DNA of 64,000 nucleotides from assembly GCA_026075535.2 (NCBI GenBank), contig AP026548.1, positions 8,432,001-8,496,000 of the forward strand, in the 5' to 3' direction. The notes beneath the pieces are model-generated. The model was not told where the DNA came from, did no database searches, and saw nothing but the letters and a program-made list of their open reading frames with translations. This document shows, one piece after another, positions 32,413-43,281 of this stretch. The translations under genes and the position numbers were made by a program. Source of the stretch: Tricholoma matsutake (Eukaryota > Basidiomycota > Agaricomycetes > Agaricales > Tricholomataceae). Position 1 is the stretch's first letter; every line of letters begins with the position of its first letter.

Positions 32413-32824
32413 TGTTAGGGCGACACCCACTATCTGCTAGCTAAGACCATGCAGGTTCTCTCTACAAGAAGGGGGCTGGATCCATGCACATGATGGGGGG
32501 ATTGATAGATTTGATGTGAGGGGTTATTAATAGATGAGTTTGTTGACAAAGGCCTTTCACACCAAAAGTGTAGGTGGAATACCTAAGAGAATACAACTGG
32601 GGTCCCCTAGGCATATATTTAGGGTTTATATACTATGTTACATATATTGTACATTGTTGTTACTGATGCACTTGCACATGCGCGTACATATTGATGCATG
32701 CGAAATAAAATTCTCATGCTATCAAAGTGTAGCATCATTTGGCGTCATTTGGCATAATGTAGCATAATTCGATATAATAAAATAAAAATGAAATTTTATT
32801 AGGTAATGGGGTGGTTTCCTAACA
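32413..32824 (-). repeat. 5' LTR of element 2 (412 bp)
   Basis: Matches the 3' LTR apart from the MITE and scattered C/T and G/A changes. TATATAA (minus strand, 32632-32626) lies 34 nt upstream of the predicted self-primer start at 32598. Confidence 0.92.
32588..32632 (-). promoter_or_regulatory. Core promoter and predicted mRNA start of element 2
   Basis: TATATAA followed at 34 nt by the PBS-complementary 11-mer (one mismatch in this copy). The 3' LTR copy has 32 nt spacing and a full match. Confidence 0.6.
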
Positions 32825-34316
32825 CAAACAAGGGGGAAATGCCAGGAGATGAGATGACACAGGGGAGGGGAGACAACAAGGGGGAGTATATGTAGTGTAG
32901 TTACATATCAAATATATGTATTATATAGGAAATATAATAATTTTTTGGTATGTGAACAATATTTGGAGGATGAAAAAATCTTCTCAAGCATCAGAGGATA
33001 ATCAGGAAGCATATGAATCATACATTCCTGAGGTGCCCTGGAGCACTTTGGACCAAAACTCAGTACCCTGAAGACTGGCAAATAATGGCACTTTGCCTAC
33101 AGAGTGGCCAGGGTAGACAATTGCTTTGGATGCCTTGGCATGCCCCAAGACATCCTAGGGTAACCCAGGACACCCTGGGGACAAAAGCAATTTTCCTGAT
33201 GTGGGCTGTAGTAGACCATCTCTGTACATCATGTAGGGCCTGACAATGGATCTCTGGGGTGGTAGCAGTCATAGTGCCAGACATCGCCCAGGTTGTCGTT
33301 GTGGGGGTGGTTGCAGCCAAATTTGTTGCCATTGTTGAAAACGATGTGGTGGTGGCAATGGGCAGTTCTGGATGCAAGACGAGGGGCTGTAGAGGCTGAG
33401 GGGGGCTGTAGGTTGACTAGGCAGTAAGTGCTGTTGTTTGTGAGGTGCTGGTAGCTGTTTTGAGGCTGGAAACAAGGTGACTGTGGCCATTGTTGACAGC
33501 ATTGACAACGGTAATGTGGCAAGGGCAGGGGGAAGCTCAGAGTGTAAACAGTGGGGCTGGGGGCTCAGCTGGGGGGCCATAGGTCGAGTTGGGAGCAAGT
33601 GCCATCATTTGCAAGCAGTTGGTGGCAGTTCTGGAGCTGGGAATGAGGTCTTAGTGGTCATTGTCAATGACATTGGCTGTGGTGATGGAGGCTGTGCAGA
33701 TGTCATTCATACATTGTTGTTAGGTTGTGTAGTCGCTTGCAGGTGGTTGTGGGTAGCCGTTTGGGTGTCAGATGCAGCGGGGAGGGGACAGGAGTTGTAA
33801 AGGGATGAGAAGTTTAATATGGTATTAAACACATTGAGGCAGCTTCAAGATGGGGACTGCACAAATTGTGTATAGTCTACCATGGTCAGCAGGGCAGAAC
33901 AGGAGGGGAAGCAAGGAAAAGGTGGTTCACAATGAGGTAGATACAGTGTAAACAAGACTGGCAGGGTGGAAATGAGAATTCAATGGCGCTGTACAATGCC
34001 AAACCAATGAGGTAGGAACCTCAGAACAAGAGGCACAGGGGGTTGCGGGTCCAGGGATAGTTGAACCAACAGAGCCAGGGGGCTAGATGAGGGAGAGAGA
34101 ACAAGCTGGATGGAGAGAACAAGAGCTGGTGTTGTGTTGTCGTTAGGTAGAGATGTTGGTGTGAAAAAATTGATTGTTGCTGTGATTTCAGGGCCAGCAT
34201 GGCTCAGGGAATAGTACATGTGTCAGAGAGTAGAGTGGAGATAGTAAGTTCATCTTTCCAGGGTCTCCAATGTTTAGAACGTATGTTTCCAGAAAAGAAA
34301 AAAAAGTGTGAGAGAG
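32825..34316. other. Stretch without a gene; diverged relative of the short-LTR element
   Basis: 32825-32890 continues the purine tract cut by element 2. 33270-33640 (minus strand) resembles 37620-37740 inside the short-LTR element: both carry a Pro/Thr-rich reading with His-Pro-Glu and TTGCCAC...TCAACAATGGC. It is probably an old inverted relative. No intact ORF. Confidence 0.45.
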
Positions 34317-34871
34317 TGTAAGAGTGCCTCTTACATCATCATTACATTATCACATGCCACTCAGTTATCACATGTTATTCTGATAGTATATAGTCTATAC
34401 TTTGAGTCCTTGTACTGTATTCTAGATCCCCCCCTCAAAATATATTAGGTTCCTTATAGTTCTCAGTCCCTGAGTGTTGGAAGCTTTGGCTTCCTTCCAC
34501 TTTTTTTTTGCCACCTGCCCCCCCCCCCTGGTCATTTTTTTGGAGTATGAGAAAGTGTAAGAGTGCCTCTTACATCATTGCTACATTATCACATGCCACT
34601 CCATTATCACATGTCATTCCATTAATATATAGTCTATACTTGAATGCATGTACTGTATCTTAGTTTCCTCCCTTGAAATATACTAAGTTCCTTACAAAAA
34701 AAAAGTTGAAGGAAGCCAGAGCTTCCAACACTCAAGGAGAACCAGACATGTAAGGAACTTAGTATATTTTGAGGGAGGAAACTAAGATACAGTACATGCA
34801 TTTAAGTATAGACTATATATTAATGGAATGACATGTGATAATGTAGCATTGATGTAAGAGGCACTCTTACA
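34317..34871. repeat. Three copies of a ~140-bp LTR-like repeat
   Basis: Copies at 34317-34460 (+), 34556-34696 (+) and 34749-34871 (-). The best copy begins TGTAAGAG and ends CTTACA, so it has TG...CA ends, and opens with the palindrome TGTAAGAGTGCCTCTTACA. The DNA after copies 1 and 3 (GAGTGTTGGAAGC...TTCCTTC) is also shared in inverted order. This looks like remains of a second short-LTR retroelement that rearranged. Confidence 0.65.
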
Positions 34872-34931
34872 ACATGTTTAATTTACATGCAGCACTGTAT
34901 GAAGGTTAAAGGTTAAGTATGGTAAGACATC

Positions 34932-36386
34932 TTAGATTGTAGCAATCATACTAATCATCATCTTGCTTCTGGTGCTAGTGCAAGGTTTGGGAGGACTATT
35001 GGCTTTGAATTCCCCGTGTTCCCTTGTCTTTGATTTTTTGGGTGAAGGGAACTCATGTTGCCGCTGTGCTGCCTCCATTTCTCTTCTGACATGTTTGACT
35101 TCACTGATAAGATAATGTAGCTGCACACCTACTTCTTTGAACCCTGAAGTAGATGGTCCATTGGAGGGATATTGTGGGAAGATCCAGTGCCATTTTGAGG
35201 GGTTTGAGCTGAGGTAGGACAGTTGTGACCACTTGAACTTGATGAAGATCCATATGATGGCATCAAAGGCCCAGCAACAGACAAGGCCAAACATCTCAGG
35301 ATTTGGGGCAGGGGGATGTTGGGGGAAGTTGGCTGTATTTGGCCTTCCCCTTGAGCTCCTGGTCTGAGAGATCACATATGCAAATGTTCCGACAGTGTTG
35401 TGTCTGCACCAAAAGGTCTTTTGAATTGGAGCGGTGACCAGATTGTGTCTGTTGGGCTCTGGGTACTCATGAGAATTAGTCAAAGGTCTCCCAATCTTTA
35501 AGCAGTCACCACAACAGTGGAGTGTAGTTGGAGCTTTTGCTGGTGTAGTGGGGTTGCAGCCTGGCTAATGTGAGTACAGTGTGCCAAGAATTGATGGTCA
35601 ACTTACTGGCAATCTGGGAAGCCCAAGGTGCTCAGGTCATTTTCCAAGAGCTGTTCCCAATAAGGGGCTAACATCCAGGTCCATCAACTCATCCCCTGTG
35701 CTAGATCCAGTAGCCTGCCCTTCTGTATTGCGCCCCACCCATATATGGGAAAGTTTGTCCTCCAACCGCTTGATTCATACCATATCCATATCAGAATATG
35801 ACAGAAATTTAAAGATTGACCCACCCCTGTCTTCTTGTGTTCATGTTCCAGCTCTTGGTTGGCTGCCCTGACCTTTCATAGGATCTCTTGTTGGGCCTGC
35901 TGTGCTTCTTGGGTTACTTGACATGCTTGAGCTGCTATTGCGTGGTCGAGGTCCACTTTAGCCTTTGCTTTGAGTGCCCTGCATAAGCTGTCACAGCAGC
36001 TAGCAAGAGCATTATTAAAGCTGGCTTCCTTCGTGAGGCACCAGTTTTCCTACCCAACATAAGTAAAGAGACTTATATGCCAGCCAGGAAATGTGTTACC
36101 TGCTCCTTGTCTTTCTGTTTAGTAAGCCTTTCCTGTATACTCGCTTCACACTCCTCACAAAATGCCTGCATAGCCTGTTGATGCTCAGCTGATAGCTTTT
36201 CTACAGCTTGATTGATCCTGTCACTTAATTCTTGCTTCAGGGCTTGTTCCCATGCTTGCGTAGCTGTCTTGACAGCTGTATCCTACTTCTCATTCACTTC
36301 CTGAATGGATGTGACTTGTTTCATCCATTCATTTGCAGTGGCTACAGCTTCATCCTGCTGGGTCTCCACCATATTGGTCACTCTTG
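34932..36386 (-). pseudogene. Coiled-coil gene, C-terminal exons
   Basis: Continues the coiled-coil gene of 39004-39765 after the short-LTR element. 36386-36102 is a heptad-like Glu/Gln/Ala-rich helix. A 48-bp intron with GTAACA...GGGTAG lies at about 36101-36054. The next exon contains a long Ala/Gln helix with one TGA at an Arg-compatible site. The last open piece (35483-34932) ends in a basic Pro-Lys-Ser-rich tail and TAA/TGA near 34932. The product would be a long rod-like protein. No named domain was recognised. Confidence 0.55.
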
Positions 36387-36390
36387 CCAT

Positions 36391-36530
36391 TGGAGTAGGG
36401 TGTGTGGGCAACTACTCCAGTAGTCACATGACCACATAGTTAGTAGACAGTCACACATGTACATAGTCACATCAGGCTATCACTAGAGCATCCCACCACT
36501 CTGCTATAGGAGACAGATCTGCTGTCTCCA
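36391..36530 (+). repeat. Left LTR of the short-LTR element (140 bp)
   Basis: Differs from the right copy by a few substitutions (for example ACAGATCTGCTGT versus ATGGATCTGCCAT, a compensated change inside the terminal palindrome). Confidence 0.85.
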
Positions 36531-36714
36531 TCTTGGTGATGAGAGCATGATTTGACGCATGCACTGCTGCTTTGTCTATTTTAGCTAGCTCTTGTCTCTT
36601 TTCTCACATGCCTCATTACAACGCTGTCTTTGTGTCTCGCTCTGCTTCTCAGTTTATTGTCTTGAATCTCTTGTTTCAGCACCCAGAACCTAGTCCACGG
36701 AACCACAGAACCAG

Positions 36715-36717
36715 TCA

Positions 36718-36762
<45 letters not shown>

Positions 36763-36765
36763 CCT
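36715..36765 (+). repeat. Hexanucleotide microsatellite (CCAGAA)n
   Basis: About eight CCAGAA units upstream of the ORF in the short-LTR element. Confidence 0.9.
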
Positions 36766-36788
36766 ACTACCAGTTTCTACCACCGAGC

Positions 36789-37416
36789 ATGCCAGGTCCA
36801 GGACAAGGCAAACGAGCTCAGAAGAAGAAATGGTGTGAAAACACGAGCCTAAATGCAAATATTGCCGCCGTAAATGCCATACTGATGGCATCGAGCACAG
36901 ATGCTCCAAAGGCGAGAACCACAGCATCAAAATTGTCATCACCTAATGACGAGGTCATTGCAACATCACTTGCAAGTGAAACGACAGCTAAAACCACTTC
37001 ATACATGGCTCTACAAGCTACTACAACAACCACTACAACTACCACAGCGGATGTGGCCCCAAATGACCCAAACGACGCCAATGATGCGACACATGTCGAC
37101 ACAGCCACAGCTGCATCACCAACAAACAAACCGTCTAACTACAGTCACGACGAAGTACAGCAATGCAAAACTCAAGGGATACCAGGAAGAGTTCAAAGAA
37201 GGACACAAAATTGGTAGGAAAACAGGGAAGGAAGAAGGAAAAGCGGACAGTTATGAGGAGGGATATGAGGAAGGAAGTAGGAAGTGGATGGAAGGCTACA
37301 GGGAAGGGTACAATGCAAAGGGGAAACTAGACCAAGAAAAGGCAGAACAAGCACATGGGAAGGGACTACTGGAAGGCCACAAACTAGGAATGCAGAATGG
37401 AAAGGACGAGGAATGA
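36789..37416 (+). CDS. Putative ORF of the short-LTR element with Gly-Tyr repeat
   Basis: ATG at 36789 opens a Thr/Ala-rich N-terminus (with a run of nine Thr). Near 37150 the open frame changes by one base and continues to TGA at 37414-37416 with a repeated pattern G-Y-x-E-(E/G)-x-x-x-G (GYEEGSRKWMEGYREGY). It is very charged and helical. It may be a Gag substitute or a captured gene fragment. The pattern resembles anonymous Gly-Tyr repeat proteins in basidiomycetes. Function unknown. Confidence 0.45.
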
Positions 37417-37419
37417 AAA

Positions 37420-38863
37420 AAGTGGCTCACAGAAGGACATGGTGCTGGGCTCTGCCTATCAATGGCAGCCCATGTGCGTGCACTCTTCCATGGCGCAGTT
37501 CTCCTGGAGGAGGCCAAAACCCAAACCAACCCTGAAACGACCACCTGGAGCGATGCTAGCACCCAGTCAGCCCTCAGTACCAATGAGACAGCTACCCAAA
37601 CAAAGAACAAACCTCACCCAGCTCCCATTGTACCCATAACGACCCCCCAGCCCTTTGTCATGCACCCTGAGCCACCCATTGCCACTGCCACGTCATTATC
37701 AACAATGGCAATGACACCTGAACCAAACAGCCAAAAACGACAACTTGGGTGATGACTAGCACCCAAACAGCTGTCCCCACCCCAGAGATGGCTAACCAGG
37801 CCATAAACAATGCACAGAGGCCATCTACAGCCCAGACAATGGAGCTACACCAGGACGAGGAGACACGTTTACCAGAACATGTCAATTACTTGATGGAATG
37901 ATCCTGCTCCCCCTGGAACTCAAAACAACAGTCCAGGAGCCTCCCAACACCATCCAGCTTGCCCCAGCTCAATCCACAGCCCCTCGTTCTGCACCCTGAG
38001 CCCACTGCTGCTGCTACGTCACCCCCAATGCTGCCTACACCTCACATAGCCACCAAGTCACCAACAATGTTGTCTACACCCGGGGACATCCCCCATTCAT
38101 TGTCTATGGCTCATTCACTGCCTACACCCCCCAGAAAGCCCCAGAAAGCCCAGAAACGAGCTGTTTCGCTGCATACCACTTCCTACACCCCTGCCATGTC
38201 ACCAATGACACTGTCGACGCCTGACGACACCCCCCATTCACCGTCTATGCCCCCATCTCTGTGTGTACACCCCAGCTCACCCCAGCTTGACCCTAAATGA
38301 GCCGTTTTGCCACCTCCAGTACATTTTGATTGGGCTGATGATGCTGCATCATTACCTACTGCCACCAGCACCCTGCCATGAGACCTCTCTGGTCTGAAAA
38401 TGAGCTGTCCACAACCGTTTGAGACCCTGTGATGACAGACTCAATGACGGTGAGCCCCACCTCGAGTCTTCCCGCCCTCGCGACAATTTGTTTATGCAGA
38501 TCCATCATTCTATGTTCACCCATCTCAAGTTCAATCTTTCATTACTCAATGTCATCCTTCTGGTATTGGGCCAGGGAAACCCATTGTTGTTACCCCCTTC
38601 AGAGCACCTACACCTGCACCTGTACCTCCAGTTCCAGTACTTGACTGGGATCAAGACCCCCAGCTAGCTGACCTAAGTCATGCACTATGGGCATTAGGAT
38701 GGACACCCCCATTTTGAGTCTTTCATTGTTATATTTTTTATATCATGCATAGAATTTTCTTGGTCACATTGTTTATATTATTCTTATACCTATTGTTCTG
38801 CTTTCAGCTTTTTTTCTGTTTTCTTTCTGTGGCAATGAGGACATCACCTTTTTTGGAGGCAGA
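37420..38863 (+). other. Pro/Thr-rich degenerate region of the short-LTR element
   Basis: Repeated CCTGAGCC, CACCCCAGC and TGTCACCAAT motifs. Short ORFs only. Related to 33270-33640 in reverse. Confidence 0.45.
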
Positions 38864-39003
38864 TGGAGTAGGGTGTGTGGGCACCTACTCCAGTAGTCAC
38901 ATGACCACATAGTTAGTAGACAGTCACACATGTACATAGTCACGTCAGGCTATCACTAGAGCATCCCACCACTCTGCTATAGGAGATGGATCTGCCATCT
39001 CCA
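38864..39003 (+). repeat. Right LTR of the short-LTR element (140 bp)
   Basis: See left copy; ends CCATCTCCA and is followed by the CCAT duplication. Confidence 0.85.
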
Positions 39004-39765
39004 CCATTTCTGCCAGTTGCTGCTCCATGGCATGGATGCAGGCAGCAGCCTCTCCCTGTGCCACCTGGGCTTCTCACAGTTGAACAAAATCTGCCTCAAA
39101 TTTTTTGCATCTTTCTTTCCATCCAGCAAGCACACCAGTGGTTTCATCGACTCACTTGCTGGCTTCCACTAATTAATGTTCCAAGGCTTCCATGCGAATG
39201 GTGGCATCCACCTTTGCCCCTCACAACACTTCTTCATGGGCTCCTTTTGCTTTATCCAGCTCATCTATAGCCTTCTCACTTCTACTCTTCCATTCTAACA
39301 CAGTGTCATTGGCTCATTCATTCGTTGCCATCAGTTCTTGAGTAACTTCTGATGGTTTGTTGCATTTCAAGGCCTTGATTGAGGCAGCAGACTTGCCTTG
39401 TGCAGCTTCCAGTGCCTCAGCATGGGCCACCTTAGCTTTATCGAGCTCTGCTGCAGCTTGCTGGGTCTTGACTTCATGTATGGAGAAGATATGGGCATTG
39501 TGATTAGCTTGTTTCTTCATCTCAGCTATTTTCTTCTCCAATGACTCAGTGCAGGCAACCTCTTCCTGTACCACCTTCTCCCACTCACTCTCAAGTCTTT
39601 GGCACTGTTCTTTCCACACAGTGATGCAAGAGCTTGTGATATCCAATTTACTTGTTACTCCCTGCAACTCCCTCTGTAGGCCAGCCAGAGATACAGCTAA
39701 TTCTTGTTGAATGCATTTGATTTCCTTGACATGAGCAGCTTGTAGTTGTAGTGCTCTTTGTGCGG
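39004..39765 (-). pseudogene. Coiled-coil gene, central part between two retroelements
   Basis: Open from 39765 to 39314, then continuing with several stops (mostly TGA at Arg-compatible positions) to 39004. Sequence is Ala/Glu/Lys/Gln-rich with heptads (EKKIAEMKKQANHN, ELDKAKVAHAEALEAAQG). The phrase ELDKAK...AHxE recurs, so there are internal repeats of the rod. Frame joins exactly to 49163 when element 3 and one GCGG copy are removed, and to 36386 when the short-LTR element is removed. Confidence 0.65.
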
Positions 39766-40948
39766 TGATGATACTCAACCCGGGAAAACCACCTAAACTG
39801 CCGATGAGGCAATCAATGATATTTGCAACAAGTCAGAGGAAGGTTGTGAGTCGTTCCGAATGTTTGTGGCCCAACCAATGGAAAGATGACCACTTGGTAC
39901 TGGTCATGAAGGTAGTGTTATGAGAGATGAAGGTGTTCGGCGTGGTCCAATCGAGTATCGATTGATATCGAGGGCAATCGATGAGATCGATGGCAAACGA
40001 GTTTATCGTTGATGGTCGATATGTGAATTCTGGGGACCTTTCGATAGGTCAATAGTATACAAAGGGTGTGGCAAATAGCTATGAAGTGTTGGAAGGGTTG
40101 CTAGAGCTAATGACAAGAGGATCGAGGGAGGATCAAGGATGCAACAATTGCAGAGGTTTCTCGTTGATTGAGAAAACCCATAGAGACTTAGATCGTTTTA
40201 GAAAGTTGATCGGATGCTTAGAACTGTATACAAGATGATATGTGAAGACAATTTCTTGTATTTCCAAGTAGATACTACAGAGTTTTATATGTTTTTAAAG
40301 AAACTTCCTAAAATGGAATAAGAAACATGTGTAGAACATGAGGCAAAAGATATGAGTTAAGGCACAAGGTAAAAAGGAGACTGGAATCCAAACAAGAAAG
40401 ATATATATCATATGATGAAAGAGTAATATAGTGTATGGAACTGAAAGGGGACTGTCCTTTGTGTAGAAATCATGCTAAGTCTCACAGTAATTTGTCCAGT
40501 GGGTTCTGTGCGCAATTGGGACTTGGAACGAGGCTAACCTACTATCAGCAGGTTTGGGCACGAGTCGGAATCCTTCCTGGCGCATGGTACTCCACCATAT
40601 AGATAGCAAATGCGGCGCCCGATGTCGCTCGTAGTGTCTCGATATCGATTGATGATGCTCAACGATGGTCGATGATGCTCGATCGCGGTCACGGCTGTTC
40701 AAAGTTGATCAGGGATGTTTGATGGTCGTGTCGAGGGATCTTAAGGGCTTTCAGGGTAGTCCTAAGGTTGTGCGATGTGGGCTCTTGATACGATCAATGT
40801 TGCTGGTGATGTTTTGACGCGGTCTATATGATATCGCGATCAATAGACTGGGTTGCACTGCATCTGGGATGTCGTAGGAGTTAGCCGATGTGGTTAGAAT
40901 GATGCTAAAGTGGTGAATCGGTCCTTGAGCCAAGGAGACGACCTATCA
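39766..40948 (-). repeat. 3' LTR of element 3 (1183 bp)
   Basis: Family ends as in element A. Differs from the 5' LTR mainly by C/T and G/A transitions, for example in the TCGATCGCGG region near 40680 versus TTGATTGTGG near 48895. Confidence 0.92.
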
Positions 40949-40966
40949 TCCTCCCCCTTACTGAAA
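40949..40966 (-). other. 3' polypurine tract of element 3
   Basis: The minus strand reads TTTCAGTAAGGGGGAGGA, directly against the 3' LTR. An identical 18-nt copy is at 43282-43299. Confidence 0.75.
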
Positions 40967-41095
40967 CTCTGACCGTCCCAGTCAGTTGAGCCAAATAACT
41001 GGGTCATGTGACATTGTTGATCGTTGATTTAAGACGCATCGTGGTTTGAACTTTTCTCTTTCCATTCGATCTCTTCCATCCACCTCCTCGAGAAC

Positions 41096-42425
41096 ATGTC
41101 CATCCTCACCGAACTTGCCCTTCCCATCCTTGAACATGTGAAATTGATGCCCGAGGCTGGCAAAGCCAAAGAGTTGGACTTCGAAGTATGGGGTCAATGT
41201 TTTTGTGAGAAAATGGTATGTCTTTTTGTTTTCTTTGTTTATCTGCTTCCTAATCTCGTTTGATAGGCTGAATACAACAACCTGATCGGGTCATTCGACG
41301 AGGCACGCAATGTTGGATGAGGCCATTGGGCTGTTCGCGCCATTTGCTCGTGAGGGCTGGCTGTCTTGGGGGGGCAAGTATCTGTTTGAGGAGTATTCGA
41401 GGACAATCGAGGAAGAGAGGAAGAGAGAGGAGGAGAGGGAGGCTCGGCAGGCGGCCATCAAGGCCAAAGTCCAGAGGATCAAGGAACGACAAGACGTGCT
41501 GGTCGAGGCACGTCGATCATTCTTGGCCAAAGTCCAGGCCAAAATGGTTTCAAAGGACAACTTCCGCGATTGTACAGCTGCGCTTGAGCTGATGCGCCTC
41601 TCAATCGATTGGGACGAGGCCGCGGACGAAGCAGTGCCTCTGGTCAATGACCCACCAGTCATCGAACAGATCGTTGAGAAGAGAAAGGCCGATGAGTTGG
41701 ACGAGGAGGAGGAGGGTGAGGACGAGCTCAATGAGGAACCCATGGTCACAAAGCGGGTACGGCTAGAGGAAGGTGACTTGATCACCTTCCATGGGCCGGT
41801 AAGTGGTCATTCTACGTTGATATCATCAAGACTAATTACGCTTTCGATGTTGCTTTAGTGTGATCGTTGCACCGGGCTGAAAACGGCTCCGGAATGCGTC
41901 GTCGAGGAGGGCACCCCAAAGTGCAAGAAATGCACTCAGGGGCTGCAGGGGTGCTACTGGGAGGGAGTATCTAGGCGAGGATTCCATCGAGGCAAATTGA
42001 GGAAAATGGCAGGCTCTCAATGAGCTACAAAGGGTACTGAGGAGTCGACGGAGGTGTCGACTCCCAGACATAGTAAGTGATCTTTTTTGATGACAAGTAC
42101 GATTGCTAATCTGTATGATTCCTTAGCCATATGCATTTGGGCTATCCAGCCCATCCAAAACGTGGAGGCCGGGCCCTCAAAAGTTGACGAGTGCCCAAAA
42201 CGAACAGTGAAGGCAAAGCCGAAGATGGCTGAGAAGGAGAAGGGGAAGGGGAAGGGGAAAGGGAAAGGGAAAGCGCGAGAAGTCGAACCTGAGGTTGCGA
42301 GTATGGTCGAGGGGTTCTGTAGTGCGATAGCGCATTGGGCAATGAGATCGGTGGAGGAGAGTATTGAATTGGGTGGCGGTTGTAGGTATGTCACTTCTGA
42401 GATGTTGAGAGGGATGAGTGGATGA
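41096..42425 (+). pseudogene. Antisense four-exon gene in element 3: Zn2Cys6-like protein
   Basis: Exons 41096-41215, 41267-41798, 41859-42072 and 42127-42425. Introns of 51, 60 and 54 bp have GTATGT/GTAAGT donors, TAG acceptors and CTAAT-type branch sites. Phases agree (0, 0, 1). Exon 1 starts MSILTELALPILEHVK. Exon 2 is a long Glu/Arg-rich helix. Exon 3 opens with C-x2-C-x8-C-x8-C-x2-C-x6-C (CDRC, KCKKC), like a Gal4-type binuclear cluster. Exon 4 has a Lys-Gly run and ends at TGA 42423-42425, its last ~36 codons opposite integrase codons. Damage: a one-base shift near 41308 and a TGA near 42021. A DNA-binding or regulatory role is inference. Confidence 0.75.
42230..42275 (+). repeat. (AAGGGG/AAAGGG)n microsatellite in antisense exon 4
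   Basis: Codes a Lys-Gly alternation on the plus strand and a Phe-Pro run on minus. Confidence 0.85.
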
Positions 42426-42426
42426 G

Positions 42427-43150
42427 AACCTGTCATCGCAAAATAGGGCGAACAGCCCATTCATTTTTGAACTGTTACCCATTCTGCCCAAAAGACCAAG
42501 TAGGTCCCAACTGACCATCGAGTTTGATCACCATCGATGGCCTTGTAGAGTGATTGTCGTACATCGAAGTGGGCTCATTTGACGAGACCATTGGCATGAG
42601 AATTGTACCCACTTATCCAAATGTGATTGATATGATATCGCTTCGACAAATACTCGAGAGCAGAAAGAAATGCTGTGCCGTTGTCAGTAACGATCTCATA
42701 AAGCGAGCCCCAATGACAAATGATTTCTTCGAAGATCCAATCGCCAATGGTCTTCACTGTTTCATTGCGAAGCATCCTGAAATCCGGCCAGTACGATATC
42801 GAACATCGACCTTGTACTATATAGCGATATCCACCAGAAGGCGGCATGTGCATTGTGTCGATGTAGACTTTTCCAAATAGAGGAGCGGGTGTGGCAACGA
42901 TTGGTGGAATAAGAAGATTTCAAGTTTGCCGCAACTGACAGTAGTGGCATGTTTGGATGTACCATGCGATATCGGCTTTCAGGTTGGGCCACCAGAATCG
43001 TAGTGCAATGTGAGACTTCATGGCAAAGATCATTTTGTGGCTGATATGGTCATGCGACGACCAGATAATATTGATGCGACGCTCTGGAATCGCGATGATC
43101 TTTTCGCCATAGTTTGCTGGAATCTATGAAGAACTCGGTGCAATATCACA
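42427..43150 (-). pseudogene. Integrase of element 3
   Basis: Zinc-binding HHCC (HDHISH ... TCHYC) near 43050-42920; core motifs VYIDTMHMP, IVTDNGTAF and SGYNSHANGLVK. The expected catalytic Glu after GLV is Lys, from GTCGAA to GTCAAA, a CpG change, and the next codon is TGA at an Arg position. After PLIPLNISEVTYLQPPP the frame runs into the antisense gene region and stops at 42017, so the usual C-terminal segment is missing or replaced. Confidence 0.8.
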
Positions 43151-43281
43151 TGAAGGTAGCGTACTCTGTGTCTGATAGATGTGGGGGTCGCATCATATCG
43201 TCTAACCATTGATGAACGAGCAGTAATTGTTTGTCTTCTTTCTTTGATTTGTCCGATCTAGGTATGTCTTCGTATGAAACG

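Larger units (their letters stand above)
23271..32824 (-). mobile_element. Full-length chromodomain Ty3/Gypsy element 2, with three nested insertions
   Basis: LTRs 23271-23931 and 32413-32824 start TGTTAGGG and end CCTAACA. They are flanked by perfect CAAAC duplications (23266-23270, 32825-32829). Without the nested DNA the element is about 6.2 kb. Order on the minus strand: 5' LTR, PBS, gag (split by a hAT-like element), protease (split by a 2.24-kb element), RT, RNase H, integrase, chromodomain, PPT, 3' LTR (carrying a foldback MITE). It is inactive: TGA codons, shifts and lost catalytic residues. Confidence 0.93.
36391..39003 (+). mobile_element. 2.6-kb short-LTR retroelement (TRIM/LARD-like) in the coiled-coil gene
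   Basis: Direct repeats of 140 bp at 36391-36530 and 38864-39003 begin TGGAGTAGGG and end TCTCCA. They are flanked by CCAT on both sides (36387-36390, 39004-39007). A possible PBS TGGTGATGAGAGC starts at 36534 and a purine run GGAGGCAGA precedes the right repeat. Each repeat opens with the palindrome GGAGTAGG...CCTACTCC. No RT or integrase was seen, so it would depend on other elements. Removing it plus one CCAT restores the host frame. Confidence 0.8.

Noticed and set aside
36818..37129. Minus ORF of hydrophobic Val/Ala-rich type
   Set aside because: Mirror of the Thr/Ala-rich plus ORF (ACA/ACT codons give Val-rich antisense); no membrane gene.
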